Notes: generated by a model from the letters alone, not told the origin. Numbered from the stretch's first letter, positions 17,598-27,094 are shown. The stretch: 64,000 nucleotides of DNA from Solibacillus sp. FSL W7-1436 (GCF_038007305.1 NZ_JBBOWV010000001.1:1726501-1790500), one strand, 5' to 3'. Made by a program: numbers and translations.

Positions 17598-17638
17598 AAA
17601 ACTGCAGCGGGGAGTATTTGCCTTGCTGCAGTTTTTTT
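17598..17638 (+). terminator. Intrinsic terminator of the two-component operon
   Basis: AAACTGCAGC pairs with GCTGCAGTTT followed by a T-run, beginning 6 bases after the kinase stop. Confidence 0.8.
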
Positions 17639-17690
17639 GTGAGGCGAGTTGCAGGGGCGTGCGGGAATATATGAGAAGAAAAAAGTTTTT

Positions 17691-17841
17691 ATTAGAAGAA
17701 GTGGATCGGTTATTCGAAGATTCGGACCGATTATTTGAAAATATGACGCACATATTAGAAAAATAGACGTGGATATTAGAAAATCCCGGTTTTATTAGAA
17801 CAAGTGAACGCCATATTAGAAAAAAACTTGTTTTATTAGAA
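17691..17841 (+). repeat. 21-bp phased ATTAGAA array, locus 2
   Basis: Cores start at 17691, 17712 (ATTCGAA), 17733 (ATTTGAA), 17754, 17775, 17794, 17815 and 17835: steps 21, 21, 21, 21, 19, 21, 20. Intervening bases are unique. The array starts 52 bases after the terminator of the two-component operon and has the core on the coding strand of both neighbours. Confidence 0.9.
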
Positions 17842-17882
17842 AACCGCAGCTGCCGAACCTTGCCGCACAATTTAAAAGTTTA

Positions 17883-17911
17883 TTGACTAACACCATTACT
17901 CAAAATATAGT
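17883..17911 (+). promoter_or_regulatory. SigA-type promoter
   Basis: TTGACT and TATAGT separated by 17 bases, about 50 bases before the metallophosphoesterase gene. Confidence 0.65.
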
Positions 17912-17959
17912 AAAATAGCAACATTGTAGATGACAAAATAAGTTAGGGGCAATATTACG

Positions 17960-19030
17960 ATGCGTATACTTTTAGGCATAGTAGCATTAGCGATATATAG
18001 TGGTCTAACATTTTATCTTGGATGGAATTTTAGAGCATGGCTGTTGTCGATACAGCAATTCCGCTGGCCGATTGTTTATTGGACAGTGCTGTTTCTCGTA
18101 TCATACGGTTATTTTATAGGAAAGCTGCATCCACTGTTAACACCTTTAACGGTACTCGGCAGCTATTGGATGTTCTTTTTGCAGTACGGGCTTATCCTTT
18201 GTATCATTGCCAACCTAATCATTAAGTTTACACCGCTTACAACAAGAATGGTTGGTACAGGAGTGGCCGGATTACTGATTGTTTTATTGATTGCAGGTAC
18301 ATATTTTGCATATTCACCGGTAGTCCGAAATGCTACAATCAATATCGATAAGCCAGGTGAAGACATGCGGATTGTTATGGGATCGGATTTTCATCTCGGT
18401 TTGTTGTCAGGAAAGGGGCACTTGGATAAGTTTGTTGCGCTTTCCAATGAACAAGATCCGGACTTAGTTCTTCTGCCGGGCGATATTGTCGATGATAGTC
18501 CAAAGCGCTTTGTCGAAAAAGATATGGGCGAAGTGATGAAAAATTTAAAGGCGACATATGGTGTATACGGAGTACTGGGTAACCATGAATATTATGGCAA
18601 TGAAATTCCGGAATTCAAAAAGGAAATGGCTGAGGCGAATGTCCAGATATTAATGGATGAAACAATTTTAGTCGCAAATCGTTTTTATTTAACAGGGCGG
18701 GAAGATGTGACGAACACGAACCGTTTAGCCTTAAATGAAATGCAGCCTGAAGATGCAAAACTGCCTTGGTTTGTCATGAATCATACACCGCTGGATTTGG
18801 ATGAGCCGGCCCGTTTAGGTGTGGATTTTCACGTTTCCGGACATACACATCGCGGTCAGATGTGGCCGAACCATCTCATAACGGAAAGAGTTTTTGAGTT
18901 GGATTACGGTCTTCTTGAAAAAGAGCAGCTGCATGCACTTGTTTCGAGCGGCTTTGGTTTTTGGGGGCCTCCGACACGTATTGGCAGTCGCTCCGAATTA
19001 TGGGTAATAGATGTAAAATTTAGCGAATAA
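17960..19030 (+). CDS. Membrane-anchored metallophosphoesterase
   Basis: 356 residues. Four hydrophobic helices fill residues 1-120; a calcineurin-like catalytic domain follows with all metal motifs: SDFHLG, LLPGDIVDD, LGNHEYYG and SGHTHRGQ. It resembles YkuE/YaeI-type membrane phosphoesterases, proposed to act on lipid-linked phosphates. Only 23 bases separate it from uppP, so the two are probably one transcript, which fits a role near undecaprenyl or phospholipid phosphate metabolism. The substrate is not shown by sequence. Confidence 0.85.
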   Translation: MRILLGIVALAIYSGLTFYLGWNFRAWLLSIQQFRWPIVYWTVLFLVSYGYFIGKLHPLLTPLTVLGSYWMFFLQYGLILCIIANLIIKFTPLTTRMVGTGVAGLLIVLLIAGTYFAYSPVVRNATINIDKPGEDMRIVMGSDFHLGLLSGKGHLDKFVALSNEQDPDLVLLPGDIVDDSPKRFVEKDMGEVMKNLKATYGVYGVLGNHEYYGNEIPEFKKEMAEANVQILMDETILVANRFYLTGREDVTNTNRLALNEMQPEDAKLPWFVMNHTPLDLDEPARLGVDFHVSGHTHRGQMWPNHLITERVFELDYGLLEKEQLHALVSSGFGFWGPPTRIGSRSELWVIDVKFSE

Positions 19031-19053
19031 GATAGTAAAAAGGGGAACGTAAA

Positions 19054-19878
19054 ATGGAATGGATTGAGCTTTTAAAAGCTTTAATTTTAGGGTTTGTCGA
19101 AGGGATGACCGAATTTGCGCCTGTTTCCTCAACAGGACATATGATCATTGTTGATGATATGTGGCTGCAGACAAAGGAATTTTTAGGATCAGGCTCGGCA
19201 AATACATTTAAAATCGTAATTCAGCTTGGGTCAATATTGGCGGTCGTTTTCGTTATGTGGAAACGATTACTAAGTCTGGTTGGATTATATAAATTAGAGG
19301 GCCAGAAAAAAACGCGTTTTAATCTGGGACATGTAATAGTCGGTATTATTCCGGCCGGTATTTTTGGTGTGCTGTTTGAAGATTTTATCGATGAAAACTT
19401 ATTCAGTATCAAAACCGTTATTATCGGGTTAATTATCGGAGCGATCTTTATGATCATTGCCGATAAGTTTGGACCGAAAAAGCCTTCAATTACGTCACTG
19501 GATGATATTTCGTACAGTAAAGCATTGAAAGTAGGATTTATCCAATGTCTATCGCTTTGGCCAGGGTTTTCACGCTCAGGCTCAACGATTTCAGGCGGGG
19601 TACTTCTTGGACTGGATCATAAAACAGCTGCGGACTTTACGTTCATAATGGCCGTGCCGATTATGGCAGGGGCAAGTGGTTTGTCGCTTGTTAAAAACTG
19701 GGATCAAATTAATGCCGATCACTTCTGGTTTTATGTAGTAGGCTTTGTGAGTGCGTTCGTATTTGCCCTTATTTCAATTAAATTCTTCCTGAAGCTGATT
19801 TCAAAAGTGAAATTAACGCCATTTGCGATTTACCGAATCGTGCTGGCACTGATTTTAATTATCGTTTTAGCTGTATAA
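19054..19878 (+). CDS. uppP: Undecaprenyl-diphosphate phosphatase
   Basis: 274 residues, typical of UppP/BacA. EGMTEFAPVSSTGHMII near the N-terminus and LWPGFSRSGSTISGG in the second half are the two active-site motifs. The integral membrane enzyme converts undecaprenyl pyrophosphate to the monophosphate so the lipid carrier can be reused for peptidoglycan and teichoic acid synthesis; it also gives bacitracin tolerance. It follows the metallophosphoesterase and ends in a terminator. Confidence 0.96.
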   Translation: MEWIELLKALILGFVEGMTEFAPVSSTGHMIIVDDMWLQTKEFLGSGSANTFKIVIQLGSILAVVFVMWKRLLSLVGLYKLEGQKKTRFNLGHVIVGIIPAGIFGVLFEDFIDENLFSIKTVIIGLIIGAIFMIIADKFGPKKPSITSLDDISYSKALKVGFIQCLSLWPGFSRSGSTISGGVLLGLDHKTAADFTFIMAVPIMAGASGLSLVKNWDQINADHFWFYVVGFVSAFVFALISIKFFLKLISKVKLTPFAIYRIVLALILIIVLAV

Positions 19879-19884
19879 CAAAAG

Positions 19885-19920
19885 AAAGGAGCTGTCCTGA
19901 ATTCGGGACAGCTCCTTTTT
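19885..19920. terminator. Bidirectional intrinsic terminator
   Basis: AAAGGAGCTGTCC pairs with GGGACAGCTCCTTT around TGAATTC, between convergent uppP and the AIM24 gene. Confidence 0.85.
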
Positions 19921-19925
19921 GGTGC

Positions 19926-20723
19926 CTATTTATTGAACATATCAAATAATCCGCCGATGCCGCCTTCACCTGCGTCTTTACCGCCACCACCTTGAGAAAC
20001 TGGTGCTGCAGCAAACACACGGCTTGCCAGACGGCTGAATGGTAATGATTGTACCCAAACTGTACCGGGACCGGAAAGCGTTGCAAAGAATAATCCTTCT
20101 CCACCGAATAAAGCCGTTTTAATGCCGCTTACCATTTCGATATCGTAATTTACATCTTGTGTCATTGCGACTAAACAGCCTGTATCGATGCGCAATGTTT
20201 CCCCCGGCTGAAGTTTGCGTTCGTAAATTGTTCCGCCTGCATGCACAAAAGCCATTCCATCGCCTTCAAGCTTCTGCATAATGAATCCTTCACCACCGAA
20301 GAATCCTGTTCCTAATTTTCTTTGGAATTCTACGCCAACAGATACACCTTTCGCCGCAGCTAGAAATGCATCTTTCTGACAGATGATTTTACCGTCCAGT
20401 TGGCTTAAATTCATTGGAATGATTTTACCTGGATACGGGGAAGCGAAATATACTTTACGTTTGCCCATACCGTTGTTAGTGAACGTTGTCATGAATAAGC
20501 TTTCACCTGTAATTAAACGTTTTCCTGCACCAAGTAATTTGCCCATCAATCCTGAGCCCTGATTTGCCGAGCCATCACCGAAAACGGTCTCCATCCCGAT
20601 TTGATCTTCCATCATCATTAAACTTCCCGCTTCCGCCACAACCGTTTCCTGCGGGTCAAGCTCCACCTCAACAAACTGCATATCATCGCCATGTAAGACG
20701 TAGTCGATTTCATGATTTTTCAT
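19926..20723 (-). CDS. AIM24 / TIGR00266 family protein
   Basis: 265 residues rich in beta strand and glycine, as in the AIM24/YjlD-like TIGR00266 family. Seen are [11 protein letters not shown] near the start, the central [11 protein letters not shown] and [20 protein letters not shown] near the end, and a Gly-rich tail. The family is of unknown biochemical role; members are often found beside membrane-stress genes. It is a single gene, divergent from the lysine-degradation operon. Confidence 0.85.
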   Translation of the reverse strand: MKNHEIDYVLHGDDMQFVEVELDPQETVVAEAGSLMMMEDQIGMETVFGDGSANQGSGLMGKLLGAGKRLITGESLFMTTFTNNGMGKRKVYFASPYPGKIIPMNLSQLDGKIICQKDAFLAAAKGVSVGVEFQRKLGTGFFGGEGFIMQKLEGDGMAFVHAGGTIYERKLQPGETLRIDTGCLVAMTQDVNYDIEMVSGIKTALFGGEGLFFATLSGPGTVWVQSLPFSRLASRVFAAAPVSQGGGGKDAGEGGIGGLFDMFNK

Positions 20724-20819
20724 TTTTATGTCTCCTTACAATTCAATTTTATATTCACAATATTAGATACGCTTGAAGATTCCAAAAGTTTCAAAATAAC
20801 AAAAATAATATTTGTCACT

Positions 20820-20841
20820 GAATAATAGTATTCTGTTATTC
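20820..20841. promoter_or_regulatory. Imperfect palindrome in the divergent AIM24/aldehyde dehydrogenase promoter region
   Basis: GAATAATAG and CTGTTATTC are inverted with one mismatch around TATT. It may be an operator for the lysine catabolic genes 80 bases away; no regulator is encoded nearby. Confidence 0.3.
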
Positions 20842-20917
20842 TTTTTGAGAAAAAAAGGGAATAAAGTAGAGAATGTCGAATAATTAAAAGGTAAATGAGA
20901 ATTTGTGAGGTGGAGAA

Positions 20918-22399
20918 ATGAAACTGTTAAATTTTATTGGTGGAGAATGGATAGAAGACGATTCATTGCAAACGATGCCTGTGATCAATCCTGCAAATGG
21001 TGAACAGTTAGGAACGATACCACTTTCGACAAAATTCCAAGTCGAACTCGCTGCTCAAAAGGCGAAGGCGGCTCAAAAAGAATGGGCGCTAGTCCCTGCG
21101 CCAAAACGAGCAGATTATTTATATGAAATTGCATTTAAACTGAAAGAAAAGAAAGAACATCTTGCGCAAATATTAACGAAGGAAATGGGCAAGGTCATTG
21201 AAGAAGCGCGCGGAGAAGTACAAGAAGGAATCGACATGGCACTTTATATGGCAGCAGAAGGTAGACGTTTATTTGGAGAAACGGTCCCGTCGGAATTGCC
21301 GAATAAGTTTGCGATGAGTGTGCGTGCTCCGATTGGGGTGGCAGGACTTATTACGCCGTGGAATTTCCCGATTGCAATTGCGACATGGAAGTCATTCCCT
21401 GCACTCGTTGCCGGTAATACGGTTGTATGGAAGCCTTCCAACGAAACACCTTTTATGGCTTACGAGCTGGCAAAAATATTTGAGGAGGTCGGCTTGCCGC
21501 CTGGTGTTGTCAACGTTGTATTCGGTTCAGGCCCTACAGTCGGAACAGCGATTGTCGAGCATCCGGACATCCGTGTCATTTCCTTTACCGGGTCTACAAC
21601 GACAGGCAGTAAAGTAGCTGAGCTTGGCGGAAAGCATCTGAAAAAAGTTTCGCTTGAAATGGGCGGGAAAAATGCTGTCATTGTAATGGATGATGCTGAT
21701 TTGGACTTGGCACTTGAAGGAATATTATGGAGCGCATTTGGTACGGCAGGACAGCGCTGTACAGCATGTAGCCGTGTAATTGTGCATAAAAATGTAAAAC
21801 AGGAGTTGGAAAATCGTCTTGTGGAAGCAACGAAGCAGCTGACAATCGGGGACGGGTTGGATCCTTCGGTTAAAGTAGGACCTGTCATTAATAAGGCGGC
21901 ACTTGAAAAAATCAATCATTATGTGCAGATTGGTAAGCAGCAAGGTGCGAATCTGCTGATTGGTGGAGAAATTTTATCTGAAGGCGAATTGGCAAAAGGC
22001 TATTACTATGCCCCGACAATTTTTACCGATGTGGAAGCATCTAGCATTCTCGCGCAAGAAGAAATTTTCGGTCCTGTTATTAGTATGATTGAAGTCAGCA
22101 GTTTGGAAGAGGCAATTGAAGTGAATAACGGTGTTAAGTTTGGCTTATCAAGTTCGATTTTCTCGCAAGATATCAACAAAATCTTCAAAGCACAGCAGTT
22201 GCTTGATACAGGGATTGTTTATGTAAATGCCGGAACAACAGGTGCGGAAATTCACTTGCCGTTTGGCGGGACGAAAGGTACAGGAAATGGTCACCGCGAT
22301 TCAGGTCAGGCAGCTCTTGATGTTTATACAGAATGGAAGAGTATTTATGTAGACTACAGCGGCAAGTTGCAACGTGCCCAAATCGATAATAACGCTTGA
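20918..22399 (+). CDS. Aldehyde dehydrogenase, probably 2-aminoadipate 6-semialdehyde dehydrogenase
   Basis: 493 residues. The catalytic Cys lies in [13 protein letters not shown], the Glu in [12 protein letters not shown], and [12 protein letters not shown] is the NAD-binding turn. The superfamily oxidises aldehydes to acids with NAD(P). Because L-lysine 6-dehydrogenase follows directly, the likely substrate is its product allysine (2-aminoadipate semialdehyde), giving 2-aminoadipate. A succinate semialdehyde or generic substrate cannot be excluded from motifs alone. GTGAGGTGGAG precedes the ATG. Confidence 0.85.
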   Translation: MKLLNFIGGEWIEDDSLQTMPVINPANGEQLGTIPLSTKFQVELAAQKAKAAQKEWALVPAPKRADYLYEIAFKLKEKKEHLAQILTKEMGKVIEEARGEVQEGIDMALYMAAEGRRLFGETVPSELPNKFAMSVRAPIGVAGLITPWNFPIAIATWKSFPALVAGNTVVWKPSNETPFMAYELAKIFEEVGLPPGVVNVVFGSGPTVGTAIVEHPDIRVISFTGSTTTGSKVAELGGKHLKKVSLEMGGKNAVIVMDDADLDLALEGILWSAFGTAGQRCTACSRVIVHKNVKQELENRLVEATKQLTIGDGLDPSVKVGPVINKAALEKINHYVQIGKQQGANLLIGGEILSEGELAKGYYYAPTIFTDVEASSILAQEEIFGPVISMIEVSSLEEAIEVNNGVKFGLSSSIFSQDINKIFKAQQLLDTGIVYVNAGTTGAEIHLPFGGTKGTGNGHRDSGQAALDVYTEWKSIYVDYSGKLQRAQIDNNA

Positions 22400-22488
22400 T
22401 GATTCATTTTTAGGAATCATCACATCTCAAAATTCTGGACGCAATCACGCTGATGCGTAATTGACTTAATAAAAAAGGGGATGTTTAC

Positions 22489-23661
22489 ATGAAAGTAGTA
22501 GTGTTAGGTGCAGGGTTGATGGGGAAAGAAGTAGCGCGCGACTTAGTCCTTAGCGAAGATGTGAAAAAGATTTATTTAGCCGATGTTTCAACAGGTCCCG
22601 CTAAGGATTTTGTTACTACATTGAATACAGATAAGGTTGAAGTAGTGCAGCTCGATGCAGAAGATGACAAAGCATTGCGTGATGTCATCAGCCGCGGTGA
22701 TGTAGTTGTGAATGCACTGTTCTATAAGTTCAATAAACGTGTTGCCCAAGCGGCAATTGATGCAGGAGTGCATTCAGTAGATTTAGGCGGCCATATTGGC
22801 GGAATTACAGAATCTATTTTTGAACTGCACGGTCAGGCGGTCGATAATGGCGTAACGATTATTCCGGACTTAGGTGTAGCACCGGGAATGGTCAATATTT
22901 TGACAGGTTACGGGGCGACAAAGTTTGATTCCGTAGATTCGATCAAACTGTATGTAGGCGGTATTCCAACAACGCCACAGCCTCCACTGCATTATATTCG
23001 TGTGTTCTCACTGGATGGGGTATTCGACCACTATACAGAGCCTTCGAAAATGATTCAAAAAGGTGTGCTTACAGAGGTCGAGTCTTTAACAGGACTGGAG
23101 CCGATCTACTTTGACGAGTTCGGAGTATTGGAGGCATTCTACACATCAGGCGGAATTTCAACTTTATATAAAACATTCCCTCATGTAAAAACACTCGAAT
23201 ATAAGACAATCCGCTATAAAGGTCATGCAGAGCAGTTCAAATTGCTTGCTGATTTAGGCTTCCTTGATAAGAACAATACAGTTGAAGCTGGCGGTCGTGA
23301 AGTAAATGTCCGGGAAGTAACGAGGGAAGTATTAAAGAGAAAATTGGATATCGGCGATAATGTCGATGCAGTCCTATTACGTGCAATTATTTCAGGTGAA
23401 AAGTCGGAAGAGCAAATTACGTATGAATATGAAATGGTCGTGCGTAAAGATACAGAGCAAAACGTGACGGCGATGGCACGTGCAACGGCAAATACGATTT
23501 CAATCGTGGCCCAAATGATTGGCAAGGGACTGATTGTGGAACGCGGTGTATTTGCACCGGAAACAGTTGTGCCAGGTCGTGAGTTTATTCAGGAAATGGC
23601 GAAGCGAGGTGTGGATATTAAAGAAACATCACACCGTTCATCAATGATTGTAAAGTGGTAG
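22489..23661 (+). CDS. L-lysine 6-dehydrogenase
   Basis: 390 residues of the saccharopine dehydrogenase family. The N-terminus MKVVVLGAGLMGKEVARDLV and later DLGVAPGMVNILTGYGA and YKTIRYKGHAE closely recall the characterised Geobacillus lysine 6-dehydrogenase. That enzyme oxidatively deaminates the epsilon-amine of lysine with NAD to give allysine, which cyclises to piperideine-6-carboxylate. AAAAAGGGG precedes the start. It is flanked by the aldehyde and acyl-CoA dehydrogenases of the same pathway. Confidence 0.85.
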   Translation: MKVVVLGAGLMGKEVARDLVLSEDVKKIYLADVSTGPAKDFVTTLNTDKVEVVQLDAEDDKALRDVISRGDVVVNALFYKFNKRVAQAAIDAGVHSVDLGGHIGGITESIFELHGQAVDNGVTIIPDLGVAPGMVNILTGYGATKFDSVDSIKLYVGGIPTTPQPPLHYIRVFSLDGVFDHYTEPSKMIQKGVLTEVESLTGLEPIYFDEFGVLEAFYTSGGISTLYKTFPHVKTLEYKTIRYKGHAEQFKLLADLGFLDKNNTVEAGGREVNVREVTREVLKRKLDIGDNVDAVLLRAIISGEKSEEQITYEYEMVVRKDTEQNVTAMARATANTISIVAQMIGKGLIVERGVFAPETVVPGREFIQEMAKRGVDIKETSHRSSMIVKW

Positions 23662-23671
23662 GAGTGAGGGT

Positions 23672-24862
23672 ATGAACTTCGAATTTACGGAAGAACAGAA
23701 ACTTTTACGAAAAACTGTAAGACAATTTGTTGATGCAGAAATTATCCCTTATATTGCCGATTGGGATGCGGGCGGAGGTTTTGATCCGAAATTATGGAAG
23801 CGACTTGCCGAACTGGGTTTGATGGGGGTTTGTGTACCCGAAAAATACGGCGGAGCAGGAATGGACTATAATTCACTTGCAATTGTCTGTGAAGAGCTGG
23901 AGCGCGGGGATACGGCATTTCGTACGGCCGTCTCCGTTCATACCGGTTTAAATAGTATGACTCTTATGCAATGGGGCACTGAAGAGCAGAAGGAAAAATA
24001 TTTGCTGCCCCAGGCGAAGGGCGAAAAAATCGGCGCATTCGGACTGACGGAACCTGGTGCCGGCTCGGATGTTGCGGCGATGAGCTCATTTGCAAAACGT
24101 GTTGGAGACCATTATATTTTGAACGGTCAAAAAACATGGATTTCCTTATGTGATATCGCAGACCATTTCCTTGTATTTGCGTATACGGATAAAGAAAAAG
24201 CACATCATGGTATTTCGGCATTTATCGTCGAGCGTGAATGGGCTGGCTTTAGCTCAAAGGCGATTAAGGGGAAATATGGTATTCGTGCCGGCAATACAGG
24301 TGAACTGTTCTTTGAGGATGTCAAAATTCCGGCAGAAAACTTACTCGGTGAAGAAGGAGAAGGTTTTAAAATTGCAATGTCCGCACTTGATAACGGTCGA
24401 TTTACTGTTGCTGCAGGCGCGGTCGGCTTAATTCAGGCTTGTATCGAAGCAAGTGTCAAGTACTGCAAAGATCGGGAAACTTTCGGCAAACCGATTGGCG
24501 AGCATCAATTAGTCGGTCAAATGCTCGCAAAAATGGAAGCCGGCTATGAAATCAGTCGTCTGCTCGTATATCGCGCGGGAGAGCTGAAAAATAAAGGTGT
24601 GCGCAACACGAGGGAAACATCGCTCGCCAAATGGCAGGCTTGCGACTTTGCGAATAAAGCAGCGGATGATGCAGTTCAAATCCACGGGGCATACGGTTAT
24701 TCTGATGAATATCCGGTAGCCCGTTATTTACGGAATTCCAAAGCACCGGTCATTTACGAAGGGACACGCGAAATTCATACAATGATGCAGGCAGATTATG
24801 TACTTGGCAAGCGTGCGGATAAGAAGTTGCGCTGTATGCTTCCAAGCTGGCCATTTGAATAA
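23672..24862 (+). CDS. Acyl-CoA dehydrogenase, probably glutaryl-CoA dehydrogenase
   Basis: 396 residues, canonical acyl-CoA dehydrogenase length. FGLTEPGAGSDVAAM and WISLCDIADHF are the FAD/substrate segments, ALDNGRFTVAAGAVG the central helix, and the catalytic base Glu is in APVIYEGTREIH. It follows lysine 6-dehydrogenase by 10 bases. Lysine degraded through 2-aminoadipate yields glutaryl-CoA, so glutaryl-CoA dehydrogenase activity is a good guess, although a branched-chain or other acyl-CoA is possible. Confidence 0.85.
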   Translation: MNFEFTEEQKLLRKTVRQFVDAEIIPYIADWDAGGGFDPKLWKRLAELGLMGVCVPEKYGGAGMDYNSLAIVCEELERGDTAFRTAVSVHTGLNSMTLMQWGTEEQKEKYLLPQAKGEKIGAFGLTEPGAGSDVAAMSSFAKRVGDHYILNGQKTWISLCDIADHFLVFAYTDKEKAHHGISAFIVEREWAGFSSKAIKGKYGIRAGNTGELFFEDVKIPAENLLGEEGEGFKIAMSALDNGRFTVAAGAVGLIQACIEASVKYCKDRETFGKPIGEHQLVGQMLAKMEAGYEISRLLVYRAGELKNKGVRNTRETSLAKWQACDFANKAADDAVQIHGAYGYSDEYPVARYLRNSKAPVIYEGTREIHTMMQADYVLGKRADKKLRCMLPSWPFE

Positions 24863-24871
24863 TTTGTTGAG

Positions 24872-24902
24872 GCGAAAGGTTATAGAGACCTTTCGCTTTT
24901 AT
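24872..24902 (+). terminator. Intrinsic terminator of the lysine catabolic operon
   Basis: GCGAAAGGT pairs with ACCTTTCGC around a 7-base loop, followed by TTTTATTTT. Confidence 0.8.
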
Positions 24903-25031
24903 TTTGCAAGCGGGGGCTGGAAAGGCGAATACCGTCCGGAAATTGGCTATTAAAATGACGTTATATTTGGAAATTCATGTTAATATTGAAGGAATAAATT
25001 TGATTAATCTGAATTGAAGGGGGAATTAGAA

Positions 25032-25514
25032 ATGGCACTAATCCGCAAAATGCAGGCTGAAGACATAGCACAAGTCCAGGATGTGGCAAGAAAATCTTGG
25101 AACGCTACATATGAAGGAATCATTCCTTTTGAGATCCAGGAAAAGTTCCTAAAGATGGCCTACAATGATGAAAGTATGAAACAACGATTGGATCGTTCTT
25201 TTCTTTTTGTAGCTGAAATCGAGAGCGATATAATAGGATTCGCGAATTTCTCTCCTGTAAATGATGAAGGGATAGCTGAGTTAGGGGCGATTTACCTTTC
25301 TCCGGAACATCAAGGAAAAGGGATTGGCTCGGCTTTATTACAAAAAGGAATTAATGAACTGGAAGGTATTAAAGAAGTTTATATAAATGTTGAAAAAGAC
25401 AATAAAATTGGCAAGAGCTTTTATGACGCAAAAGGCTTTCAGGTGGTAAGAGAGTTCGATGATCAATTTGATGGCCACACGTTAAAAACAGTGAGAATGG
25501 TATTAACTGTTTAA
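25032..25514 (+). CDS. GNAT-family N-acetyltransferase
   Basis: 160 residues. The acetyl-CoA loop is the EHQGKGIGSALL segment (Q/R-x-x-G-x-G), preceded by the LGAIYLSPEH strand; VNVEKDN-like INVEKDNKIGKSFYDAKGF closes the domain. The ATG at 25032 follows AAGGGGGAATT; an upstream TTG overlaps this site. Acetyl acceptor unknown. The next two small genes follow at short distances and may be cotranscribed up to the terminator now split by the insertion sequence. Confidence 0.85.
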   Translation: MALIRKMQAEDIAQVQDVARKSWNATYEGIIPFEIQEKFLKMAYNDESMKQRLDRSFLFVAEIESDIIGFANFSPVNDEGIAELGAIYLSPEHQGKGIGSALLQKGINELEGIKEVYINVEKDNKIGKSFYDAKGFQVVREFDDQFDGHTLKTVRMVLTV

Positions 25515-25547
25515 CTTTGTAAGTAAAATCCAAGGAGAGAAATTAAT

Positions 25548-25982
25548 ATGAACACTGAAGTACAACAACTTTACAATACACTGATTGATGCCTGGAATAG
25601 ACGTGATGCCAAAGGGATGTCTGATCAATTTGCCGATCAGGGAGTCCAAATTGGGTTTGATGGAAGTAAGCTAATCGGCAAAAAGGAAATTTTAGCGCAT
25701 CTTACACCTATTTTTGAAGATCATCCAACCGCTCCTTTTATAACGAAAGTAAAAGAGATACGTTCCCTTGGGAAAGATACGGCAATTTTATATGCAATTG
25801 CGGGAATGGTTCCTCCAGGGAAATCAGATATTGAGCCTGCTGTAAACGCCCATCAAACACTGGTCGCTGTGAAAAAGAACAACGATTGGCAAGTGGAGCT
25901 ATTTCAAAATACTCCTGCACAGTTTCATGGGAGACCGGAATTAGTAGAGGAAATGACGGAAGAATTAAGGCAGTTGCTTTAA
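25548..25982 (+). CDS. SnoaL/SgcJ-like NTF2-fold protein
   Basis: 144 residues with the NTF2-like pattern: helix LYNTLIDAWNRRDAKGMSDQF, then FDGSKLIGKKEILAHL, then mixed beta strands ending in HQTLVAVKKNNDWQVELFQNTPA. This matches the SgcJ/EcaC group (DUF4440-like). The fold binds small ligands and occasionally catalyses isomerisation; no catalytic role is evident. AAGGAGAG precedes the ATG. Confidence 0.75.
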   Translation: MNTEVQQLYNTLIDAWNRRDAKGMSDQFADQGVQIGFDGSKLIGKKEILAHLTPIFEDHPTAPFITKVKEIRSLGKDTAILYAIAGMVPPGKSDIEPAVNAHQTLVAVKKNNDWQVELFQNTPAQFHGRPELVEEMTEELRQLL

Positions 25983-25994
25983 TTTCAGTGGAGA

Positions 25995-26525
25995 GTGGTA
26001 CGATTGGTTAGCTGGAAGAGTAAGGGAGTGCTGGGTGCGGTCTTTTTATGTGGGGTAGTTTGGTTTGCCCACCCGGCACAAGATCGTGTAAACGAATTGG
26101 AAGAACAAATAAGTGTGCAATATAAATACGCAAATCCTCTATTGAGAGATACAGTTAAAGCTTTGCTTGAATACGATTTTAATGAACCTTTAACCGTTGA
26201 AAATGAAGAGGATTTCAACAGGCTTACTAAACAGTTTTGGAACGTAATTCACCTGTTTTTCAATGGCGGTACGGTCCATACCGAATGGCGGGATAGAGTG
26301 GAGGATACAAAAATCTATTTTATGAATTATGCGAATGGTTCACCGCTTTCTGAAGAAGAAGCCGCAGATTTTTATCAAGTACTGAAGGCTACCCGTTTAA
26401 TATCAAGGGACTTAAGAGACTATACGGAGAATAGTGAATTCTATGACGCAATGCATTCAGAGGATCACGAAATGGTGGAGCAAGTGAAAAAACGACTGGA
26501 TTGGAAATATAAAATCGAGGAGTAG
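25995..26525 (+). CDS. Unrecognised protein with N-terminal membrane anchor
   Basis: 176 residues if the GTG at 25995 is used; a TTG at 26004 sits at better distance from GGAG and is equally possible. A basic start and a hydrophobic span (about 11-24, GVLGAVFLCGVVWF) suggest an anchor or signal sequence. The rest is acidic and helical (VNELEEQ, EEAADFYQVLKATRL). I do not recognise the family. It is the last gene before a terminator interrupted by an insertion sequence. Confidence 0.55.
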   Translation: MVRLVSWKSKGVLGAVFLCGVVWFAHPAQDRVNELEEQISVQYKYANPLLRDTVKALLEYDFNEPLTVENEEDFNRLTKQFWNVIHLFFNGGTVHTEWRDRVEDTKIYFMNYANGSPLSEEEAADFYQVLKATRLISRDLRDYTENSEFYDAMHSEDHEMVEQVKKRLDWKYKIEE

Positions 26526-26560
26526 TTCAAGTAACTCCAACAAGATATGTTTATAGAGTG

Positions 26561-26580
26561 AAAAGGGCGAGCTTAGTATA
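26561..26580 (+). terminator. Left half of an intrinsic terminator split by an insertion sequence
   Basis: AAAAGGGCGAGCTTAGTATA pairs with TACTGAGCTTGCTCTTTTTA-type sequence at 28044-28064 beyond the insertion element. The two arms form a 12-bp or longer stem (a few G-U pairs). Removing the element and one copy of the 3-bp repeat ATA restores a stem with a TATA loop and T-run. Confidence 0.75.
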
Positions 26581-26674
26581 TAAAATGTACCCTATAAGAT
26601 AGACACTTGAAAAAAGGTCATCTTATAGGGTGCTTTTTGTTTATAATGAAAAAAAACGATTCGGAGCTATAATT

Positions 26675-27094
26675 ATGACTAAAAAATTTTTAACCTCTCA
26701 CCAACAAACAGAATTAAAAATGAACCCTTATGTAAAAGCAGTGAGCGATAAAGCGATTACGTACACAGATGAATTTAAACGATTATTTATTGCACAATCT
26801 GAAACAGGAAAACTGCCACGAGAAATTTTTGAGGAAGCAGGATTTGACGTTGAAGTAATCGGAATAACACGTGTTCATAAGGCAGCTACTCGCTGGAGAA
26901 CGGCTTATAAAAAACATGGCGCCAGCGGTTTGGAAGATACGCGAAAACATAGTTCAGGACGTCCTCTTGAACGAGAATTAAGTATAGAAGAAAAATACAC
27001 TCGACTTGAAGCAAAAATGCGTTTACTAGAAGCGGAAAATGAACTGCTAAAAAAGCTCGATCTACTCGAAAGGCAGATGTTGAAAAAGAAATAA
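26675..27094 (+). CDS. IS3-family transposase OrfA (helix-turn-helix and leucine zipper)
   Basis: 139 residues from an ATG after CGGAGC. Two helix-turn-helix parts (about 15-90) and a C-terminal leucine zipper (EEKYTRLEAKMRLLEAENEL) are typical of IS150-group OrfA. A slippery AAAAAAG (27049-27055) near its end would shift ribosomes -1 into the orfB frame and give the OrfAB transposase. Confidence 0.9.
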   Translation: MTKKFLTSHQQTELKMNPYVKAVSDKAITYTDEFKRLFIAQSETGKLPREIFEEAGFDVEVIGITRVHKAATRWRTAYKKHGASGLEDTRKHSSGRPLERELSIEEKYTRLEAKMRLLEAENELLKKLDLLERQMLKKK

